From NCBI GenBank assembly GCA_025618425.1, contig CM046842.1, forward strand, positions 31,370,885 to 31,434,884: 64,000 nucleotides of DNA. Direction: 5' to 3'. This DNA is from Heliocidaris tuberculata (lineage: Eukaryota; Echinodermata; Echinoidea; Camarodonta; Echinometridae). Positions 22,201 to 33,800 of the stretch are shown one piece after another. A model generated the notes under the pieces. The model searched no databases and had not been told where the DNA came from. It worked only from the letters and a program-made list of their open reading frames with translations. How positions within the stretch are numbered: the first letter of the stretch is position 1; each line of letters starts with the position of its first letter. Both the position numbers and the translations under genes were made by a program.

Positions 22201-23135
22201 CTGAAAGTCTACATCCTCATGCTGTGCCGAACCGCCCGTGGGAGAAAGTTGCTGTTGATTTGTTCACACTGAACAATAGAGAGTATATGGTCATCGTCGA
22301 CTACTATTCCCAGTTCATTGAAGTATGTACTATGACTTCAACTAGTAGCAAGGCCGTGATCAACCACATGAAAGCAGTATTTGCTCGTCATGGAACACCA
22401 TGTGAACTGATGTCGGATAATGGTCCTCAATTTGCAAGCCAAGAGTTCAAGAGCTTTGCAAAAGAATGGGATTTTCACCACACGACGTCAAGTCCACATT
22501 ATCCACAATCCAATGGCCTCGCAGAGAATGCTGTGAAGATTGTCAAAAATCTCATAAAGAAGTCACAGCACAGTGGACAAGATATCCACAGGGCTCTACA
22601 AGTCTATCGAAGTTCACCACTAGCATGCGGAAGGTCTCCCGCAGAACTCCTGTACAATCGTCGACTTAGATCGAACCTCCCCATGCTTGACAATTTACTC
22701 GACAACCAACGGATCGATACTCGCTCAGTGAGGGGAAGAAAGGAGGAGCATAAGGTGAAGCAAAAAGAGCGATTTGACAAACATGCTCGAGACTTGTCAA
22801 AGCTGAAGCCTGGAGATCATGTCATACTCCAAGACATGAAAACCAACACCTGGTCGAAACGTGGTATCATCAAGTCTGTCCAAAATCGAAACAGATCATA
22901 CCAGGTCGAGACAGAAACAGGCGAGATACGTCGCAGAAACAGACGTCACCTCAGGCCAGTCCCACGTCAACAACAAGCCGAGTCTATTCCACTACCAACG
23001 CAGGATGACTTCGAGCTAGATGACAGCGCAGAAGCTACAGAGCAACCAGCGTCAGATGAAAGCGCAACTACGTCATCAACTAGAACAACAAGAAGCGGAC
23101 GAGTTGTTAAACCGCCAGATCGCTTGAACTTGTAA
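19227..23135 (+). CDS. Gag-Pol polyprotein of the gypsy-type retrotransposon, 1302 aa
   Basis: A single uninterrupted frame. Gag comes first, followed by two zinc knuckles near residues 215-250 (CX2CX3HX4C, then CX2CX4HX4C). The aspartic protease active site is DTGA at 298-301. Reverse transcriptase shows LDASSGFWQI (D516) and MMDD (D578, D579), with Met in place of the usual aromatic residue before MDD. RNase H shows DASKNGLGA and TDHKPL. Integrase has an HHCC-type finger near residues 945-990 and a catalytic triad D1011, D1064, E1100 with exactly 35 residues between the last two. A basic C-terminal tail follows; no chromodomain and no env were recognised. Gag and pol share one frame, so no frameshift is needed. 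No disabling lesion seen. Shorter ORFs in other frames here are shadows. Confidence 0.95.
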   Translation: MANLSQPPPLDLKGNISENWKRFKQKFTLYNVASGMSEKDEKSQTSMLLHVIGDAALELYNTFVFAEGESMKLEKVLDKYEEYCMPKRNLTYERHRFFTRSQLVNESVDQYATELRSRAQSCEFSMLIESLIRDRIICGILDNGLRERLLRQDDLTLDKTLQVCRAAEQTRTQAQALSSAGENASIPVDSFSKTKKKSGSKSKQSKPQGRTNSEACSRCGNRHSKDKCPAQGKTCKKCGKQNHFAKCCRTPVAKVNELQHLEVDSEGFTICSVESKESMEEWKVNLLVNDQPVEFKIDTGAQANLLPETVFHTLKPKPKLQKAKVMLTGYYETAIPVKGRCFVQVEYKGIKHSVPYLVIPGNRQPLLGLRTSEDLCLVKRVYHVEKQTEQGTGKSVVQDYQDVFVGLGCLPGKHHITLKENAQPVQHACRKVPFPLQSKLKAELDKMERMDVITPVDEPTDWVSSLVVVMKKNGQLRVCLDPRDLNRAVKREHYQLPSRAEITAHFAGAKYFSKLDASSGFWQIQLDDESSKLCTFITPYGRYKFLRLPFGICSAPEVYHKIVHQMFAHIPGVNTMMDDVIVWGTTQQEHDDRLREVLSIARKMNLKLNKDKCEFSVKKLTFIGDLISDQGVQPDPKKVSAILNMERPKCRQDVQRFLGMINYQGKFIPDLSNKSAPLRSLLDKKNVWTWDHAQEDAWNQLKQALIQEPVLHFYDCKKPTKLSADASKNGLGAVLLQQHDQNWVPIAYASRSMTDAETRYAQIEKELLAITYACERFHQYIYGQQIEVETDHKPLIPLFVKSLGDCPLRIQRLLIRVQRYDLKVSYTPGKYMYTADTLSRAVDPNAELNAETEEDIRVYVDAIVKSMPVTSNKRNQIVEETKKDDQLQELLGIIRDGWPETKQQCPVRVREYWNIRGELSEADGIIFKGSKIVVPTTMRRFMLNKIHEGHLGIEKCKKRAREVIYWPRINTDIAEMVQSCTSCLMYKPKQQAESLHPHAVPNRPWEKVAVDLFTLNNREYMVIVDYYSQFIEVCTMTSTSSKAVINHMKAVFARHGTPCELMSDNGPQFASQEFKSFAKEWDFHHTTSSPHYPQSNGLAENAVKIVKNLIKKSQHSGQDIHRALQVYRSSPLACGRSPAELLYNRRLRSNLPMLDNLLDNQRIDTRSVRGRKEEHKVKQKERFDKHARDLSKLKPGDHVILQDMKTNTWSKRGIIKSVQNRNRSYQVETETGEIRRRNRRHLRPVPRQQQAESIPLPTQDDFELDDSAEATEQPASDESATTSSTRTTRSGRVVKPPDRLNL

Positions 23136-23530
23136 ATAACTGAAAGCGAACAACAGAGAAAGACTTTCGCGTTTTGTAAATAGTTAATAGTTATAGTTAA
23201 ACTTGGACTCTAAAACATAACTGCAGGATTGCATGTGCATGATATACATTTGCATGTTATAGTTAATCAGTATAACCGGATTTAATCAATCACTTTGATT
23301 TCAAGAATCAAGAGATATCACTCAACCTCAACGCAGAATTCCAGTATCGCGAATTGCAACCTGAAACATATGGACTGTCGCGTATAATAAGTATATATTT
23401 GAAAGCGACAGTACTCCAGCTTTAAGGGGCAGAATAATCCCCTAGTACAGTCGCGAGTGTACAGGTAGTCCACCCTGTCACTCTGTAGAGTTTAAGAAGT
23501 TATATATATATGTATATGTAAACCTCTTTT

Positions 23531-23543
23531 AAAGAAAGGGAGG
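23531..23543 (+). promoter_or_regulatory. Polypurine tract
   Basis: AAAGAAAGGGAGG immediately before the 3' LTR, the position of the plus-strand primer in LTR elements. Confidence 0.9.
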
Positions 23544-23776
23544 TGTAGTGATAGCTAGTTAACAGAGTCTGCAAATACAGACTAGCATGTATAACTAAAT
23601 ATAGAATGACCTGTAACCCATGACTCATGACAGGTCAGTTATGAAACAATGAGTACTTGTACCTGCACATGGATACTTGACTACAAAGATGTCTGCCTGC
23701 ACAGTACCTTAATAAAGCTATGCCATCTTATAAGTTCAATCAAGCTCTCTAACTGGTCTTCTATAAGAATATAATA
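23544..23776 (+). repeat. 3' LTR
   Basis: 233 bp, identical to the 5' LTR apart from one inserted C. AATAAA at 23711-23716. It is followed by the target duplication TAAAG and a GA-rich microsatellite to about 23830. Confidence 0.93.
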
Positions 23777-24136
23777 TAAAGAAAGAGACAAAGAGACAGA
23801 GAGAGAGACAGAGACAGAGACAGAGATAGAGTCTGAAGTTTGACATCGAAGAACTATTTTTATAACTGTTTGCAAGGGTGTTCTATTAAAGGTGTAGACT
23901 GCTTAAAAGGTCTCCAATTGGTAAGTTAATTTCTGTTGTTATATGCCTGTTACATGTATTGTTTGAGAAGAAATGTGATAAAGTATTATATACCGGTAAT
24001 ATAAGGCGTAATGTTAGCGTGGAAACTTTGTAAACACTGTTCTCACGGAGATTCTTTATTAAAGAGAGTCTACTTTGAGATAACTTGGCTCTGTATGTCA
24101 TATATAGTATTGATGATACAAACAATAAAACTCGGG

Positions 24137-24319
24137 CACGATAAAAACTACTTTCGAAAAATAAACTCAAGGGCAATTTCAAAGGCCTATTGTACTGCCC
24201 ATAGAAATCAGGTTCGGATTACATAATACACCATTATAATGTTCGCACATTTCTAAAGGTGATAGACAGGGCTATTGAAAATGTCTTGAGTTTATTTTTC
24301 GAAAGTAGTTTTTATCGTG
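24137..24319. repeat. Perfect 35-bp inverted repeat, 113-nt spacer
   Basis: 24137-24171 and 24285-24319 are exact reverse complements; the shared core is CTACTTTCGAAAAATAAAC. The pair lies 644 bp upstream of the CTBS start codon. It may be a young MITE or a structured transcript region; no further copy was seen. Confidence 0.85.
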
Positions 24320-24773
24320 TTTAAATCTAATGTTTCGATCGTTCTTATTGTGCATTATAGTGAGATAATATTGTGTTGTTACTTTCAGTGTAGTATGTAT
24401 TTTATTAAATGGTTAATGGAGTACGGTTAGAGAACTTCATATAATATGCTATCCCTTGTAAGTGAATTAACTCACATCTTTATTCATACTTGAATTCTAT
24501 TGTGTTTACGTTATTACATTGCAGTATTTTATCTCAGTGGAACTTGGACCGTTTGGGATGGGGTGATGAAATGAAGTGATTATACATCAAAACCAGCACT
24601 AGTTATATGTCTAAGCTTCCAGAGCGTAGGCCTATAGGCCTATTGAGTTCATAAAACTCCTCCCTGTTTGCCGAGTGGGGGTGGCACACAAGTTTTTCAA
24701 AGCTGCGTTGCATGCATACATGCAGCGCAAGATCGACCATACATATAGCGCAGTGCCCCTTCAAAACTTTTAA
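24320..24773. other. CTBS upstream region, nothing recognised
   Basis: No repeat or ORF was recognised between the inverted repeat and the E-boxes of the CTBS promoter. Confidence 0.4.
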
Positions 24774-24812
24774 TCACATGATCAACTACTAGTACTTTTT
24801 TTGTCACGTGAT
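24774..24812 (+). promoter_or_regulatory. Two E-boxes, one CLEAR-like, in the CTBS promoter
   Basis: GTCACGTGAT at 24803-24812 matches 9 of 10 bases of the CLEAR consensus GTCACGTGAC bound by TFEB/MiT factors in vertebrates. TCACATGAT, an M-box-like E-box, lies at 24774-24782. Both sit 150-190 bp upstream of the CTBS start codon, and CTBS encodes a lysosomal enzyme. Function is inferred from motif and position. Confidence 0.5.
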
Positions 24813-24962
24813 CGGCTGTCCGACCAAGACACCAAGTATTATAGTGCAAGCTCAAGCCTACAGTGTAGTGGTGTGTTTGTGGCTCGCCTGGGTAATTCTT
24901 GACTGAAAAAGGATTTCGTCACTTCCTTAATCAACACAAGACGTCATCTTTTGTTTTTCACC

Positions 24963-27900
24963 ATGGTCTTGCCAGTATTTTGGGCGATATTAGTAAGCTT
25001 CGCCTTCTTTAATGGAGTAACGTGCGTTCATAATGATGTGGTTTTGGGACTCGGGCTTGGAGCGGAACTTCAACAAGTTATGTCCCCGGAGCTCTCCGAG
25101 AGCATTGCAGCGATGAGACGGCGCCCCTCCGCTGCCTGCCCTTGCACTGATTCAACACTGTGCGACACTATCAAAGTAACAAGAAAGAAAGAGGTATAGT
25201 AGGCCTGCGTTTATAGCCTTTTAAATGACAGTAAAAAATACTAGTAATACAATTCCTTCCATTTCCATTTATGGTGGTGGATCCAGTGTCCGAACACTTT
25301 TCAGAAAATCAACGATAGCAAATAAGATATCAAACGAATATCTGTCAAACTTACATAATGAATGCTCAAAGTCCTACAGAAAAAGAAGTTGATGGAAGTT
25401 TAAAAAGACAACGTAGATTTAATACGATATTCCCTTCCGAGTGAACCCCTTCCCAACGACACGGCGTTTTGGTCCCTTGGCCTTGAAAATGGTACTGTAA
25501 TGTATTCCCGAACGTGTGAAACCTGTGGGAAAAAGACACAACCTTTGTTTCAATAGTGTGGTTTTCATACGCGTAATCCCACGCGTATGAAAACCCATTT
25601 TAGGCGCTTAACTGTACACGTTTGGTAATACAATCTGTTCGGAAATACAATCCTTGACTATATTTTGTTAACATGAAATGATGAGACTAATTTATAAGTT
25701 AACTCAATCTGGTCTACAAGTACATGTATCTAGTAGTAGTAGTACACAAGAAAAATGATGAAAGGAAACAAAGAATATAACAAAGGAAAGTTGAAAGAAA
25801 AAAATGAGTGGATAAAAACAAAGAATAACAGAAAGATAGAGACGTAAATGATAGAAGGATAAATATATTATGAGTAACATAAGGAAAGATAAAAGAGAAG
25901 ATGATAAATTGAATAAAGAATAAGATAAAATGAAAGATGAAAAGAAAAATGTTAGGATAAAAACAAACTTAATGGCTTAACCCTTTCTAGACAATTGACC
26001 ACATTTTGTGGTTTGGCTCAAGAACTTTTGATTCAGAGCTCTAAAAAACCTACCAGATGCATGAGTAGAAAGAGCAAAAATTTCTGCATAAACTATGTCC
26101 ATTTTTGTTGCATGACCAAATTGCATTTGATGCCAGGAATTTTAATAACAAGAATAAGCTTTAAAATCTTTAAATTGGCAACACTTTGAGAGGTTCATAA
26201 TCATTGGTTTTTGGTCAAAATTGGCAACTTTTTCACCTTTTCGATAAAGGTTTTAACCATGTATGTTGTTTTCAAAGACATTACATTTTATTAGAACCAC
26301 ATACTATTAAAAGAAAAATATTATTGTTGCCAATTTGAAGAACAAAATGTGATCAATTTAGCCCTTAAATAATTCCTGTCCTGAAAGGGTTAAGGAAAGT
26401 AAGTAAAGATGGAAAGCAGAAAATGATTAAAAAAGGAGTAATATCATGGAAGATAGATAAATGATAGGATAAAAAAGGTATAACATAACAAAGGATAAAG
26501 AGTGAAACGATAGAAGGATAAATATTTATGAGAGGAAGGTGGGGAGATAAAAGCAAGAAATAAGAAAATAAGAAATATAGAGAGAAATGTTAAAAGGATA
26601 TAAACGAGGAAAGGTGGAAGAGAGGATTTTTTTTTTCTCCTCTTTTTTTTTTTTTGCTGCTCAAATAGATAAATACCATACATAAAATACCTGAAAAATG
26701 TTTGAAAATTTCTACCCAGCGAGCTGCGCCTCGCCTCAGCCCGACTGTTTAGTAAATTTGTAGCATAGTAAGACTAAGAGTTTAAGAGTCCCTGAATCTG
26801 GTAATCTAGCAAATTTAAGAAAAATTAAATCTTGCTAGAGCAATATTGTTGTCTGTTTTTGACTACTGCAACAGTGAATGTTTGACACTAGGCCTGAGTC
26901 ATAACGGTTTTTTTTTTGACCGGTGCCCGCCGGTGATTTTTCGGCGGAGACCGGCGGACCGATGGAATTTCATGAAAAAATATGCGGTGCAAAAAAGCTG
27001 CATATAACGCGTCTCCCGCATCGGGAAAGTGGCATGTTTTTGATTGTTGAAGTCTTGAAGAGGGAAAACATGAGAGATCTTAAAAGAACATAATATTTAT
27101 ATTACAAGTAGGCTTGAGTCATAACGGTTTTGGTTTTTTTGATCTGCGTCCGCCGGTGATTTTTCGGCGAGACCGGCAGACCGTTGAAATAAAGAAATAC
27201 CGGTACATAAAGAAATTCAGTGTTTATAATGAAAGATTTTGAAAATCAACCAGTTTAAGAACTAAATTCCCTTATCTATATTAGAACTTTCTCATGATAT
27301 TAAATTTCAAACCATTAATCAACCAAGTGGGACTATGGAAATAAGATTACCGAGCAGGATTTCTCAATTTTCTTGCTTGAATTTATCGGCCCATAACATT
27401 ATGATATTGTTGCATTCTGTATACGTGTATGGGCGCTGCCATCTTTTATCTGTTTGTTTGCAACTCGTAATTACTCCACTAGAGTTAGCTAGTGTTTAAT
27501 ACAGGGACACTAGAGTTAGCCTGGAGTTAGCGCCATCTCGGGGCAAGGTGCGCAGAATCGTACCAGCAGCGCTCACACAGAATTCAACAATAATATACGG
27601 GCCGATAAATTCAAGCAAGAAAATTGAGAAATCTAGCTCAGTGATCTTATTTCCATAGTCCCACTTGGTTGATTAAAGGATTGAAATTTAATATCATGTG
27701 AAAGTTTTAATATAAATAAGGAAATTTAGTTCTTAAAACTGCTTAATTTTCAAAGTCTTTGACACTGTTAATTTCTTATGTATTTCTTTATTTCATCGGT
27801 CCGCCGGTGTGCATGAAATTGCACCGGTGACCGGCTGCATCGGTCGGGCCCGGGTGGACCGCCCGACTCGACTCAGGCCTATTTGACACATAGACATGGG

Positions 27901-30800
27901 CCTGTTAGTGATGCTGAGGTAAACAGCAGCCATTTTGATAAGCATACTGCGCTTCACTTTTGTCATGCAGATAAGTAAGAGTAGGACCTTTGTTGGGTGG
28001 AACTACTTTATTTCACCCCACTTGCACAAGTTTGCTAGTTTGAGAAAAAAAAAGGTGGCTTATTGTAGATGTGAATAAGTCTTGGCTTAATGTCTAATTT
28101 ATGAGGAAGTGTTTATGTAGATCGACTACATGTTTAATTTCGGCCAACCAGACACCAAAGCCATATTTTTACATTAATTTATAATTTTAGATCATGATCA
28201 TGCTCGTAACTAAGTGATGTGTCTACTGTCATCAAAACTTGTGTTATTCTAATCATAATATTTACATGTAGACCTCTATAGAAACAGTGTATACACATAT
28301 AATTGTAAAGATAAAGCTTCAGTTGTAAAACGATTTGGGGTAATAAGTAATAGACTTTGACTTGATTGGATATTGTTTGGCATTATCATTAAATGGGTAA
28401 CCATTCAGTCACTCTAATAAAGCAGCTTTTTGTTTGCACTTCACAATCCACAACAAGCAAGTGTGTGCATGCACATGATACTCTAGTGGATATGGCTGAT
28501 TTGTCTGTAAAAGATACAGTTAGAAAATTTCTTGGAGCATCTTTAGAATACCTCACCACAAATGTTGACCAGATGTCAGTTCACTGACCAGTTGACACAA
28601 GTTCCCCCAAATGAAGCTAAATCCAAAGATTTAACTTTCTTAGCTAAAACCAACCCTAACGTTAATCCTAACACTGAAACTAACCTGGACTCCAGCCCTA
28701 ATTCAAACCTGAACCCTAACACTAAACCTACATGTTAATCTCAATCTTATCCCCTAACCCTAACCCTATGCGTTGGTCATTCAGGTACATAAGCCCTATT
28801 AAGGCGATTCCTTGCAATGTCTCCTGTACAACATTTCTTTTTTTCCCACATATTTCACTCAAAAATTAAAAATCTCTCGACATGACAATTGAATAATGGT
28901 GCTTTTGCTGTATCACTACCAATGATCAGTGGTCATATCAAATGATTTTTAATTTTCGGATAAAACAAATTGATAAAACTCATATGTCGTACCGGGCACC
29001 TTGCACGGAATCACCCATTGATGAGGTATTCTAAAGTTAAGCCAACTTGATACAGAAAACTATCATTGGTTGTGGGTAATCATAACAACTTTAAATTTAG
29101 TAGGCAAGCAGAGATCTACTCCTACTTCCTCAAGCCAAGTGATTTCTTCACACAGTTTCTTACTGTCTGCTGCCTCAAGATCACTGGAACGAAGATGGAT
29201 GTAGGTGATATTGAATAGCCATAGTCCCGCTCTATTCAGTGAAGGATTATTCCTTTTGATCCAAATGAATTTTTTTCACCTTTCTTCCAGAAATGTGTTC
29301 CGATGACAATAACATGGTGGGGCATCATCCCATACAATGTTATGTCCTGTATTATGGGTGTTTTCTGCAACTTCTGAATGAGATGGATTACTCAATCTAA
29401 GGGATCTGTTTTGTTCTTTCAATCTATCCTTCATTGTTCTCAGTGTTAGTTAACACTGAATCTATCTGGATCAAAAGGATTAATCCTTCACTGAATAGAC
29501 TATGTGTAGAGACTCTAGACTGGCTATTCACTGTCACCTACATGTATCTTCGCTCCAGTAATCTCGAGGAAGCGGACAGCAAGAAACTGTGAAGAATCAC
29601 TTGGCTTGAGAAAGTCCACAGGATTGGATGAAAGCTTACCTACTAAATTTTGAAATCAAGCCTAAACTACATTAACCCTTTCATGACAGGAATTATTTCA
29701 GGGCTAAATTGATCACATTTTGTTCTGCAAATTGGCAACAATGATATTTTTCTTTTAGTGCTACATGGTTCTAATAAGATGTAATGTCTTGAAAATAATA
29801 TACATGGTTAGGAACTTTGTTGAAAAGTTGAAAAAGTTGCCAATTTGGACAAAAAACAATGATTTTGAACCTCTCAATGGGTTGCCAATTTAAGGATGTT
29901 CAATCTTATTCTCCTTTTTAAAATTCCTGGCATCAAACGCAATATGATTATGCAACAAAAATGGACACAGTATGTGCAGAATTTTTTGCTCTTTCTACTC
30001 ATGCATCTGGTATATTTTTCAGGGCTCTGAATCAAAAGTTATTGAGCCCAACCACAAAATGTGGTCAATTGTCTCGAAAGGGTTAAGCCAACTTGTTTCT
30101 TTCTTTTTATTGGGGGGGGGGGGCTGTAGATGAAATATCCATCTAAACTCCAAAGTGTTCAGAAAATCAAGATGAAAAAAAAACCAAAAAAAAACATAAT
30201 TTTTGAAAATATCACTGTGAGTCCCATAGATCTAGATATCTTTTAAGTGTCATAAAATGGTAATTTATTGTTAATTTGGGCATTGTAGCCTCAAGGCTTT
30301 CAAGTACATGTACACAGCTTGCAAAATTACACTCACGAAACAGAGAAATGAGAAAAAACCCTTTCCATGTCATTTTTAAAATTTACGTCAGCTAACAACA
30401 TAACGCTACAAGAATGGGCACAAGTTGTGCAGAAATTGTTGGTCTTTCTGGCTCATGAATGCATCTGGTAGGAGTCAGAATCATAAGCCAAACCAAATAA
30501 TGTTGACTTTTGTCTTGAATGGATTGAATAGAGATCTATGGAAAAGACTGAAATAAACCAAAGAGGAACAATAACAACCTGGAAAATTTGTCTCCCCTAT
30601 TGATACATGCAGAGGCGAATCCAGGGTTTTATAAAAAGGGGGAGGGGCAAATTCTAACAAGCAAAAGAGGAAAATGGTCATTGCTGTTTTCAAGTACATT
30701 TTGAGTCTAACAATGTAAAGAGGGGGGGGGGGAGGTGTTGACAAAAATATTAAGGAGGCACATGTGTTTGTGTGTAAAGGGGGGGGGGCTACAGGGCAGT

Positions 30801-30839
<39 letters not shown>

Positions 30840-33800
30840 TCCAGAAATGGAACGTGGATTGCATGATCAACATTGTAAACTGAGAACTTCCTCATAGCTC
30901 ACTTGAGCATTTAAGAATATTCATGAGGAAATACATGTAGCTCATTCTCATAAGAAAACTGAAAGCAAAAGCCAGTTGCTCAATTGTTATGTGGAAACCT
31001 AGAACCTAGTTGTTAAGCTGGAATTTTTTTTACTGACATCCTTCATTGTCTTGTTTAAAAATTTGATGTTTACACTAAACTTAGGGTCAAGGGAATACTG
31101 ATAATGATAATAATGTCTTGTTTACCCAGGGTAGCCTCATCAGTATTACATACTCTTCTCCCTGAGGGCCCTGCAATCATATTATTACCCCCGCTTTAGC
31201 CGAGCGACCATGGTAAGGCACTCAAAAGCCGCTCAAGCATTCAAGGAATTTCTTCCTACTGGGTGCCCATTTTCTTCACCTGGATGGAGTGTGGCAAATG
31301 TAGATTAATGTCTTGCCAAACGACATTAGTGCAGTGGCAGGGAATTGAACCCCGTACCTTGTGATCTGCAGTCCGGTGACTTATCCACTAGACCACAACC
31401 ATCTACACAAAGTAATGACATTGAATGCTCCAAGACTAGGCCCATCTCTCTTTTTTAAATTAAAAAATTTTTGTTGTAGATTTATAGGCTGTACATGTAC
31501 GTACATGTTTGTTGTAGGGATATACCAGTGTAAAAATAACCATTTTCATAGGAACTCTTCGGGATTCCTGATAGAACAAGTGAAATTTCATTGCAGTGAC
31601 TTTTATGTATTTTATTGTTTTTTACCAGAGCTCTTTTCAGAGGTTTCCAAAGATTTCCAGAGCTTTCCAAAGATTTCCAGAGCTAAGTCGCTCACCGCTC
31701 TCGTCTAGATTTTTCACCGGCATGTAATTGACTGTATTTTCAAGGGGGTCCGCTCGCTAGTCATAAGGACCACTATACATAATGACAGCTCTATTTATAA
31801 GGACTGCTATTCAAAATGGAGAAAAGGCTCATTATTCCTAAGGGTCATTATTCATAAGAACTGCTATTCATAATACGAGAAGAGGGTCCCTATTCATAAT
31901 GCAAAAGGAGGGTCCCTATTCATATTAAGAGAAGAGGGTCGCTGTTCATGATAATACGAAATGAGGGTCGCTATTCATAATAGAAGAAGGTCGCTATTCA
32001 TAATTTACGAAATGAGGGTCGCTATACCCTCATACCATATTATGAATAGCGACCTTCTCCTATTTAATATAAATAGCAACCCTCTTCTGTTATGAATAGT
32101 GGTCCTTATGAGTAATGACCTTCAATGTGAATTAGGAATAGCGACCCTCATCTCACATTATGAATACCGGTCCTTATGAATAACAGCCCTTATGACTTTA
32201 TGAATAGTGACCCCTGTCCGTTTTATTAATAGCGGACCTTCATGTATACATGTAGGAGCTTACACGTTAGGAATAGCGGTCCTTATGAATAGTGGTCATT
32301 ATGACTAGCAGTCCTTATGACTAGCGAGGTTGTCTCTTTTCAAGGGGGGTTCAAATGCTATTATGCTGATATAGTGAGTTTGATTTATAACAATGCCTCC
32401 TACTCCTATTTCTCTAAATTCAGATCTATCTATTTTCTGTGTCATCACACAATTGGCAACAATATGACTGGGACCACATTACAACGATCGCTATGTTCGG
32501 CTACTACGACCCTAAACTCATGTGCTATGCTCACTCCAAGGGCGTAAGAGTGGTGGCTCTAGGTAAGAAATGATTTGTTTATTAATTTTCAAAAGAAAGC
32601 ATATACAATGTATATGTTGAGTTTTAACTCTAATAACATGATGACTTTTAAACCAGATTTAAAACAGCTTGATAGACAAGGTCTGTTACACAACAGACTG
32701 GATTTTGAAAGAAAGTGCAGTAGGATTAGTCATGGAATAAAAAAAAAAAGAAGTAAGTTCTCCCTGACTGAAGTCCCAAATGGTAAATTTTGGCAGTCAT
32801 GTGAGTGATTTGACATCACTACCAATTGAAATTGATCAGGCCTTTTTTCAGACTAGAGGATTTATGTTTTCCCACCATTTTGTTCACATGACCATTCAGG
32901 TTCTCAATCAGGGAGACTTCACATTTTCATAATTTCATAACTAATGGTTATTAGCAATGTCTTCCAAGATTGGCCTTAGTCAAGTTGCTGGGATTGTAAG
33001 GGACTCAAAAAGTAGTCTGCAAGAGGTAAGAATGGAACAGATATTTCCAGTGGTGTAGCCAGGAATTTTTACAAGGGGGGTAATTCCAACAGCATTACAT
33101 TATTTGTCATCTTAACCCTTTCAAGACAATTGACCACATTTTCTGGTTTGGCTTAATAAGTTTTGATTCAGAGCTCTAAAAAATATACCAGATGTATGAG
33201 TAGAAAGAGCAAAAATTTCTGGACATGCTATGTCCATTTTTGTCACATGACCATATTGTGTTTGATGTCAGGAATTTTAAAAAGGAGAATAAGCTTCAAA
33301 ATCCTTAAATTGGCAACACATTGAGAGATTCAAAATCATTGTTTTTCATCAAAATTGGCAATTTTCTCAACGTATCGATAAAATCACTAACCATGTTTAT
33401 TGTTCTAAAAGACATGACACCTATTAGAACCATCTAGCACTAAAAGAAAAATATTATTGTTGCCAATTTGGAGAACGAAATGTGATCAATTTAGCCCTTG
33501 AATAATTCCTGTCCTGAAAGGGTTAACCAGTTGACTACTGAATTTTCTCATTCCCATAGGCCTAATACAGGGAGCAGTGGTTCCAATAGACAATGGTATA
33601 ACTTTACAATAAAATAAAATCATTTTAAACTGAGCTGGTAGAAAAAAAAAGCAGGTGATCAAGTGTGTTCACATGTCATTATACATTTTTTTCAGGCGAG
33701 TTTGGAGCAAGTCTGCTTACCAATGACACGGCTTGGACAGAATGGGTGATGTCAAGGGTCAACTATGCAATTGACAATCACTTGGATGGGATCAATCTGG

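Larger units (their letters stand above)
18613..23776 (+). mobile_element. Full-length Ty3/gypsy-type LTR retrotransposon
   Basis: Order: 5' LTR (18613-18844), primer-binding site (from 18845), leader, gag-pol ORF (19227-23135), 3' non-coding part, polypurine tract (23531-23543), 3' LTR (23544-23776). TAAAG flanks both sides (18608-18612 and 23777-23781). Read against each other, the LTRs differ by one 1-nt indel, so the insertion is recent. It lies between TRDMT1 and CTBS in the same direction and disrupts neither. Protease, RT, RNase H, integrase order is gypsy-type; a Mag-like lineage (the group with sea urchin SURL elements) is likely but not proven. Confidence 0.93.

Noticed and set aside
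24951..24962. CTBS start upstream of ATG 24963
   Set aside because: The frame is open, but the codon at 24951 is TTG; the ATG at 24963 has an ideal ACCATGG context.
25995..26189. Similar small ORFs near 26000, 52800 and 63400 as a protein family
   Set aside because: The similarity comes from one MITE family; ends are TTAA inverted repeats, frames are broken in most copies, and no domain is visible.
28393..28587. 64-codon open frame in CTBS intron 1 as an exon
   Set aside because: CTBS exon 1 joins exon 2 in frame and matches the family without it; no suitable splice sites flank it.
31341..31402. Functional tRNA gene on the minus strand
   Set aside because: A and B boxes are present, but the sequence continues into a SINE body and simple tail, and no clean acceptor stem was found.
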